DNA from: Macrosoma leucophasiata
Lineage: Eukaryota > Arthropoda > Insecta > Lepidoptera > Hedylidae
Direction: 5' to 3'
NCBI GenBank assembly: GCA_036365455.1
Contig: JAWQUS010000032.1
Span: 15,508,001-15,572,000 of the forward strand
DNA: 64,000 nt
Shown here: positions 57,469-64,000 of the stretch, one piece after another
Position numbering within the stretch: position 1 is the first letter of the stretch
How the letters are laid out: each line of letters begins with the position of its first letter
Notes under the pieces: generated by a model
The model's input: only the letters and a program-made list of their open reading frames with translations
Told to the model about the DNA's origin: nothing
Databases searched by the model: none
Made by a program: the position numbers and the translations under genes

Positions 57469-57714
57469 CAGTGTTTCCCAATCATTGTTCTGTCATGGCC
57501 CCGTAATTTTCAAATTGTTCCTTTGTGATCCTCTTATTTTTAAACCCAAGCTATTATTTTCCATTTAATACACATTTATTAAGAATATTTACGACACATC
57601 GATCGATAATAGAACTAGAAGGTAATATTTTTATAACAAGGATGAAGGTTGCTACCCCGTATTTTATTTTGATGGCCCGGTACCGGGTCGCGACCCGGCA
57701 AATGGGAAACGCTG
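57469..57714. mobile_element. hAT-type MITE (CAGTGTTTCCCA family)
   Basis: 246 bp with ends CAGTGTTTCCCAATC and AAATGGGAAACGCTG. It is flanked by a perfect 8-bp duplication CACTAGAT (57461-57468 and 57715-57722). The inside is AT-rich. Near the right end is a GC-rich palindrome around GGTACCGGGTCGCGACCCGG. Confidence 0.92.
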
Positions 57715-58916
57715 CACTAGATAATGGCAAGGTCTTAATTAAATTCTCTATGTTCTATGTAGATGTCTATGCGCAACAGTTTCATTTACCATCAATCTGA
57801 ACTGCATGCTTGTCTTCTTGCTACTTAGATATAAGTAAAAAAAATATTAAATAATATAGGGACATATAAAGGACAACAAGTTATTGTCTAATCAATTTTG
57901 ATAACGTATGACAACAAAAGATATATAATTATTATAAGATTTAGATAAATTCAACATAGCGTCATCGACGGTTCTGTCTTTTCTAATCTTCATTACTATA
58001 ACGAAAAAAAAATTGTATGTAGGTATGTTCGTAATGGAAATGGAATGAATTAAAAAAACTGTGCGAGTCGGACACGCGCACGACGCGTTACGTACCATTA
58101 TCCATTAAAAATGATAAAAAGCGCCGATCTATAAAAAAAGGTTTGTTGTATGGGATTATTTTAAATATTTATTTTTTTAACCTATTCAGAAGTACTAGTA
58201 CTTATGAAATCTTTAATTTTAAGAGACCTTAGCATGTTTGACCATATTTTTGACGTGAAAAGTTTTCGTATGTTACAAATGCGATCACGTTTATTTTCCT
58301 TATAATAAGGATATATTTTTACATATTTCATATGCAACCTATTTAGATATGTAATAATATAATATTATTATATGGGTCATTCCAAGTTAAGAGGTATTAA
58401 GTTGTTAGGGACGACGGCAAGACAAAAATTTTAGAAATTTAATGTGATTTAAGTATTTTTCGATCGGAACACTTATTATTTACATACACAGACAACAGCC
58501 AAACAATTTTTTTAAATTTCATGTTTTTATAACAGACCAGGGGAGATACTGAAGTCAGGGGAGGGATAAGACGCACAGGGTAGATACTTTAGAGTCATTA
58601 ATGTTATTCCATGAAACAAATAACAGTGGTATTTGACAATTATTTTTATTTTTACTAATAATAATCATACTTAGTTTCCATAGTCATCCGTCATCACAAT
58701 AAAGTACCTTAACTTAAAATTTTCAATTCCTACGAAACACGAAAAAGGTAACTCTTTATATAAAAACAACATAAAATTAATCAATTAATAACAATCAATT
58801 ATAATTGAAACAAAAACACGTCCTTAGATTAAGCAACTAAAATTTAAGAACTTCTTTCTTTAAATAAAAAGGAGATGTTGCGAGCTCGGCTCTAGATCGT
58901 ACACATCCTCAAAAAA

Positions 58917-58959
58917 TGGGTAAATTAAAGAAGAATCGGATTCTTCTTTAATTTACCCA
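58917..58959. repeat. 21-bp perfect hairpin, 1-nt spacer
   Basis: Arms 58917-58937 and 58939-58959 are exact complements (TGGGTAAATTAAAGAAGAAT and its mirror). It lies inside the 3.36-kb element. Confidence 0.8.
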
Positions 58960-59471
58960 CAATGCAATTTATTTATTCAAGTATATATTTTAGAGTTACT
59001 ACCACATTTAATTCAAACGATTTTACCATTTTCAACCATATTCAACATGGCGGCGACACAGCCGACGCTTCTTTAAATTGGAAGTCGATTAGTTTAAGTT
59101 CTTAGTATTAACACATGAAATCGACTTCGATAGTATTCAGAAAATATTACTTTTTTCTCCAAGTTCTATATAATCAAAAAACAATCTAAAAAATTAAAAT
59201 GTCAAAATGACATCGCCCGCCATATTCGCCATGTTGGTTTGAGTTGCAATTCTAACTCCAAATAATATTTTGTAACTGCAAACAAAGCTTAATAAGTGAA
59301 AATATGCAGTAAAAAACGTTTTTGTATTGATTTTGCCTGTTAATGATATTGTGTACAATACATGGCCGGAGGTCCATACATTTTTGCAACATCTCCTTAA
59401 CAGAAAATTATTTTTTTAGACAAAAAACCTATAATGAGATTATCTTTACTTATCAAGCAAGAAACTTTAAA

Positions 59472-59657
59472 TTATAGTTCTACCAGCACAAAGTCACCAT
59501 ACTCAGTGATTTTTCCAGATGTTGAGGGCTTTGGTTCATTATCTCTTGGCATATTGGCAGCGCTAAGAGGACACTGGCTTTTCTGCTCTTTGCCTGGATT
59601 GTAATACCGCTGATCAGAATCATCAGAATTATGATCTACGAACATATACATCCTCAA
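59472..59657 (-). pseudogene. Possible C-terminal remnant of a DNA transposase
   Basis: 61 codons with SDDSDQRYYNPGK and, near the end, KPSTSGKITEYGDFVLVEL before a stop. A PSTSG linker followed by GDFVLV reminds me of the tails of pogo/Tigger-like transposases, but this is memory-based and weak. No start codon context and no upstream domain on the same strand. Its position inside a TA-flanked TIR element agrees with a transposon origin. Confidence 0.35.
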
Positions 59658-59716
59658 TATTTAGGCGAGGTTTGGAATTAATTGTTTCCAAATACTCCAG
59701 AGCATAACTAGCCCCT

Positions 59717-60747
59717 ATGTTTAGCGTTCGTGGATCATGAGAAGGCCTTCGATTCGGTCCAGATTTGGGCTGTGCTACAGTCAATCCAGAGGTGCTTGTA
59801 CGAAAACGCCATTATGTCAATTCGTCTTCAGAATCAGAACTCGATAGCTGCCCAATCGCAGCGAGGTGTGAGATGTTATATCTTCGAAACTGTTCACCAC
59901 TGCAATGGAAGATGTCTTCAAGCTTCTGGACTGGAATGGACTTGGCATCAGCATTAACGGCAAGTACATCTCCCATCTCCGATTTGCGGATGATATCGTA
60001 GGCATGGCTGAGCCCCTGGAAGACCTTGGCACAAAGTTCAATGGCCACAGTAGAGCCTCCCAAGGTGTGGGTCTTAAAATTAACACGAAGATCATGTCAA
60101 ATGTCCATGTCACACCCACTCGTGTTATGGTCGAGGGTACTAAACTTGGAAGTTGTTGACGATTAGGTATACCTGGGACAAATTAACAAGCTAGGTACGT
60201 CCAACTTCGAAAAAAAGGTCAATTGCCGAATCCAACTCGGTTGGGCAGCGTACGGGAAGCGTTATACATACATCTTTTTGTCCAATTTACCGCAGTGTCT
60301 TAATAAGAAGGTCTTTGACCAATGTGTGTTGCCAGTGATGACATACAGAAAACTGAAACGTGGTCTCTCACTGGGCCTCTTAAGAAGGCTCAAGGTCACG
60401 CAGAGAGCAATGCTTGGAGTTTCTCTGCGAGATCGAGTCAGAAATGAGGAAATCCGCATGAGAACTAAGGTAACTGACATAGCTCACTAAGTTCATCGAT
60501 TAGCGAAACTCAAGTGGCAGTGGGCAGGGCACATAGCTCGAAGAACTGACGGCCATTGGGGCAAAAGAGTTTTAGAGTGACGACCGTGAACCGGAAGACG
60601 AAGCGTAGGCAGCGCCCTACGAGATGGACCGACGACCTGGTGAAGGATGTGGGAAATCGCTGGATGAGGGCGGCCCAGCACAGTTCGTTGTGGCAATCTT
60701 TGGGGGAGGGGACCTTTGTCTAGTAGTGGATGTCGTTCGGCTGCTAT
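59717..60747 (+). pseudogene. RTE-like LINE reverse transcriptase, 5'-truncated and frameshifted
   Basis: Begins inside the polymerase at FVDHEKAFDSV. The catalytic FADD box is in LRFADDIVGM near 59985. Later pieces are LPQCLNKKVFDQCVLPVMTY, RAMLGVSLRDRVRNEEIR and the C-terminal RRLVDLVKD-like part with a short tail. The frame changes several times. The same 3' part is present at 14350-14550. Dead copy. Confidence 0.85.
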
Positions 60748-61992
60748 AATGAAATACTAAATAATCATAAAAGTTTCGAAGAATCCGCATAAACTAGCTG
60801 GGATGATTTATTGAGGACGATCTAAGTCCACATGCAATTAAAATAAATAAAAACTAGAGAAACAAAATACAGTAGGATAATAATTGATAACTGTGTCATA
60901 AACAACAGTCAGTACCTACACATTTCAGCTCAAGAAAAACTCTAATTCGATATATGTTTATCTTCCCTGGGCAGTAAATCTCTCCCCTGGCACCTTAGGA
61001 GGCAGGGGAGAGAAGACAGGGGAGATACTTACTTGACACAATATCGCTCTAAACATCAAAGTTTTTGTAATATGTTATTAATAAAGAAGGATACGATTCT
61101 ATCCATATAATATAGTAATCATATGAAGAAATTACAGTATTCAGACTTGTAATAGCGAATAAAATATTACCAGTGGAAAGAACATACTTACTGACTCACG
61201 ACTGCTTCTACAGAGTAGCGTCACTACAGTGGCGAAAAAATGGCGTGCTTACGCATCGACGGCTTGCTGCTAACTTCACGGGTAAAGCTTTGTGTTCTAG
61301 ATCACAATTTACGCGCCAGAGTCTTAATTCGACAGTTTTTAACGAATACAAAACACCAAGGGAAGAGATTTTAAATACGAGGGACAAATTTAAACAATAT
61401 ACATTTAATGAATAATAAACTGTTAGGTATCGTTTTTCCTAAGATTACATTAATTTAGTTTATCTAGTTTCTAAATTAAACGTCATTTAATTAATTAAAT
61501 GGTTGCAAGCTAGTTAAAATGGCTGACTGGCTAACGACATGGGGAGATACATTTTTCATGTTTCAGTCGCTATTGTGACTAAATTAAATACATTTCACTG
61601 GTGAATTTTAGTGACCTTATAGAAGGTAGTAAGTTTTAAGATCTCACAGCTTTATTTCAATTAATAAAGTATATTTTTAATAAATTTTATCATTGGCATT
61701 GAAAATACCTCTTAACTTAGAATCACCCATACATCTTTTTTTTTTTTTATTTAAATATAAAATTTTTTTTGGTATATATTTGATGAAACAGCGGTCCAAA
61801 AATAGCGTGCAATATTCGTATAGCCGACAAATCTGCCGACGTGACATCGTCAGTTTCCTGTACTAGATAAAGTGTATCACACAGTACCTATCGATACCTT
61901 TATTGAAGTAAATAAATCGTAAATACAATGATATGCAACTATAATAATGCCTAATAATGTTATAAAGTCCACAATTGCACAATATTTTTTTA

Positions 61993-62168
61993 CTGATGGT
62001 AGAGCTCCAGTAAAGGAGCTCGCGGGCGTAGGCACCACCGCATTACCTAATATACTTGCCGCTAAATGGTAGTGTTCAGCACTATCGTGTTCCGGTCAGG
62101 TGGTAATGTACGACCTTGTAATTTCTGGCACAGAGGCATAACACCTAAGGCCTCAGGAGTAGTAACTA
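61993..62168 (+). repeat. S290 retroposon, 3'-truncated copy
   Basis: Has the head (CTGATGGTAGAGCTCCAGT) but stops at GCCTCAGGAGTAGTAACTA, lacking the A-rich tail. It lies about 110 bp from the donor of ceramide synthase exon 62279-62500. Confidence 0.8.
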
Positions 62169-62278
62169 TTTTTTGAGGAAATTATTTTTTATCTAGTGGG
62201 AGGGCAGCTGATCCCTACTTAATTGCAGCAGCGATCTTATCCAGACATATAATGGTACAGACAAAACAAAATATTTAC

Positions 62279-62500
62279 CTGATTAGGATATCCTATATAG
62301 CACTGGTCGATGTCCCACAGCCACGCCTTGTCCCATAGTATGTATATTCCGAATATAAAGTTGCAAATGTAGAAAGTGCACTTAAATAGGTTCTCGCAGA
62401 ACTTGACGAGCGTCGAAGGCTTGTCCTGGCTGCGGCGGCGACGCCACCACCGCTCCACCTGGCGCTCCGTCATGTCTAGTTTCTTCGCCAACGCGCATAG
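62279..62500 (-). CDS. schlank: Ceramide synthase, first visible exon (partial homeodomain)
   Basis: 222 bases, phase 0 at both ends. Acceptor pyrimidine tract TTTCTTTCTTTCTCCAG, donor CAG, then GTAAAT. Encodes LCALAKKLDMTERQVERWWR, then RRRSQDKPSTLVKFCENLFK and a membrane segment (CTFYICNFIFGIYILW), ending DIDQCYIGYPNQ. The first part is the C-terminal half of the homeobox-like domain of ceramide synthases; the RRRR stretch overlaps the nuclear-targeting region described for the Drosophila protein. The TLC domain begins after KPSTLVKF. In the family the enzyme makes ceramide in the ER. About 120 N-terminal residues, in exons beyond 64000, are missing. Confidence 0.92.
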
Positions 62501-62502
62501 CT

Positions 62503-62524
62503 GGAGAAAGAAAGAAAGAAAGAA
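62503..62524. repeat. (GAAA)n microsatellite at a splice acceptor
   Basis: Five GAAA units on the plus strand (TTTC on the minus strand) form the pyrimidine tract of the acceptor of exon 62279-62500. Confidence 0.85.
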
Positions 62525-62634
62525 AATATTTTTTTATTTTCAATAGATCATTACAGATACTTTTAAAACGTCAAGAAATCATAAATTAAAAGGAATCGTA
62601 AAAGCAAAAATAAATATTAATAAACTAAAATTAG

Positions 62635-63035
62635 AGTTTTAAGTACTTAATTAAAACATAATAATCACAAAAATTTTCGATTCCTTCTAACATGATAAAT
62701 GAAGAAAAAGAAAAACTTATTCGTCAAGATCAAAGTTATTCACTTAGCAGAGTTCCAAGTGCAGTCACTACTGAGAAGAACTCCGCTACCCAACAAACTC
62801 AGTAAGAGCTCTTTTAAATGAGAGCTTAAATCTAGTACAGATTATCGTGAAAATCAAATCATTTGAACGTCCATATCATAGATGCAAATAAACTGCTCTA
62901 AATCTAAATCTATTAAATGAGATGTAACTCCTGCAAACCAGAACAGACCAGTCCCCACCAGCAGCAAGCGTTCACGAGTATGACGCATGTGACAGCCATT
63001 GCCCTCCTCAACCATTTTAGAGGGAAGTGAGCAAG
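62635..63035 (-). repeat. Repeat family R400, minus copy
   Basis: Reverse complement of 24284-24720, from AACATAATAATCACAAAAAT to CATTTTAGAGGGAAGTGAGC, with one small insertion near 62855. It lies 135 bp upstream of a ceramide synthase exon. Confidence 0.7.
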
Positions 63036-64000
63036 GAGAAATAAATATTATCTACCTTAATACAAAAAAAAAATCCAAACTTGCCAGATTACATTACGTG
63101 TGAAACTGAAATGTCAACGGGTGACGCTGTTTTTGATTCATTCGTTGTTAGCTAGCTATAGTATTTTAAGTCAATACTGGTACCTGTAGATAAACTACTA
63201 CAGGTCTGCAAAGACAAGAAATTTTAAATTTTTAGCACCACGCTCGTTGTCTACCGGGATTATGCGAGTGAAAACTACTTTTAGGACTCTGTACAAAAAA
63301 GATAATATACGAAACCCTTATAAGATCTCTCGTGTCCAAAAAACACAGTGTAATATATGATGTCACGCCAAGTCCCTTAGGGGGAAGGTGAGAGTTAAAT
63401 ATGGACTGACATATCAAACAAAAGGCCTCGTTATGAGGATCGTAAGAAAAATTTGAACTTGATTGGTTTTTTTCAAAGGATTTGTCGGGGCTCCAAAGCA
63501 TTATGGGTCATTTTGAGTTTAAATTACTAAACAAAGTAAGTACTTATTATGGAGATTACCTACTTTAGAATCTAAATTCATATCCCCTGTGCGTGTTTTG
63601 CGTTACACTACAATCACGACATCATTTTGGTTGATTATACTTTGCTTTATGTTGATGTCTGATATTTTTGCAAACACATTTTACTCCCGTGGAAGCAATA
63701 AAGTCAAGTATATAAAAAAAAAGATCCGGACGAATTGAGAACTTTCTCCTTTTTTTGAAGTCGGTTAATAATAGGTTACACATAAACATAAAAAGTACGA
63801 TCCCATAAAACAAAGTCCAATAGCTTTCGTTTTATTTTAGGACTCCATCAAATATTTGATTTTTCAATAGTCCATCTTTAAAAAAAGTTTGAGAACCACT
63901 GTCTCAGCGTACAATTTCATAATGTGGCGGTGATAAGATTAATTACATACGATCCGAAATTAAACCGATTATGTGTTACTATGACATAAAAAACATGCAA
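63036..64000. other. Intron or upstream sequence, no exon seen
   Basis: No N-terminal ceramide synthase exon recognised. Scraps: a LINE 3'-end word (AAGATCCGGACGAATTGAG with TTTTTTTGAAGTCGGTTAA, 63721-63769) and a hAT-like end (AAGTTTGAGAACCACTG near 63886). Confidence 0.5.

Larger units (their letters stand above)
58373..61729. mobile_element. 3.36-kb TIR element with TA target, unassigned family
   Basis: The ends TGGGTCATTCCAAGTTAAGA and TCTTAACTTAGAATCACCCA are inverted repeats that match over about 25 bp with two mismatches. TA follows on each side (58371-58372 and 61730-61731), as in the Tc1/mariner/pogo group. The interior holds a minus-strand remnant (59472-59657), a nested RTE-like LINE (59717-60747) and repeated words (GGGGAGATAC at 58553, 61019 and 61542). 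No complete transposase is left. It lies in the large ceramide synthase intron. Confidence 0.65.

Noticed and set aside
61173..61415. 80-codon frame in the 3.36-kb element
   Set aside because: No transposase motif seen; likely chance.
63232..63501. Candidate N-terminal ceramide synthase exon
   Set aside because: The translation shows no ceramide synthase N-terminal words and no matching splice phase.

Overview
This is a stretch of insect nuclear DNA, almost certainly from a moth or butterfly. The evidence is two conserved animal genes split by introns with GT/AG borders, an AT-rich background, and a dense load of repeats of lepidopteran type: mariner, hAT-type MITEs, tRNA- and 5S-derived SINEs, RTE-like LINE tails, Helitron-like ends, and many copies of a roughly 290-bp retroposon. 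I see no bacterial genes, CRISPR array or operon.

Two host genes are supported, arranged tail to tail. On the + strand is an RBM12-like RNA-binding protein. Its first coding exon is 7911-8053 and its second is 34337-37241. The two join in frame to give 1015 codons, with a 26.3-kb intron that cuts the first RRM domain. On the - strand is the C-terminal part of a ceramide synthase (insect schlank), in five exons: 62279-62500, 52855-53076, 51958-52076, 51211-51355 and 50387-50497. These give 272 residues with a partial homeodomain and the Lag1 catalytic motif. Its N-terminal exons lie beyond the right edge.

Layout: 1-3.26 kb, a broken Ty1/copia element (-). 3.7-7.9 kb, repeats and a possible untranslated leader exon of the RBM12-like gene. 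8.05-34.3 kb, the giant intron, holding three mariner copies, hAT MITEs, palindromic MITEs, SINEs and a tandem and inverted array of tRNA-like units. 34.3-37.4 kb, the large RBM12-like exon and its poly(A) signals. 37.4-50.4 kb, intergenic, with a nested palindrome at 38.5-39.1 kb, MITEs, LINE and Helitron-like pieces. 50.4-62.5 kb, the ceramide synthase exons and their repeat-filled introns, including a 3.36-kb inverted-repeat element with TA borders. 62.5-64 kb, intron or upstream sequence with no recognised gene.

The two host genes are not functionally linked as far as the sequence shows: one is a nuclear RNA-binding protein, the other a membrane lipid enzyme. All other coding traces are transposon remains with frameshifts, stops or deletions. 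The most unusual structures are the 292-bp tRNA-like array, a 5S-rRNA-derived SINE touching the ceramide synthase stop codon, the nested palindrome at 38.5 kb and the 3.36-kb element of unassigned family.
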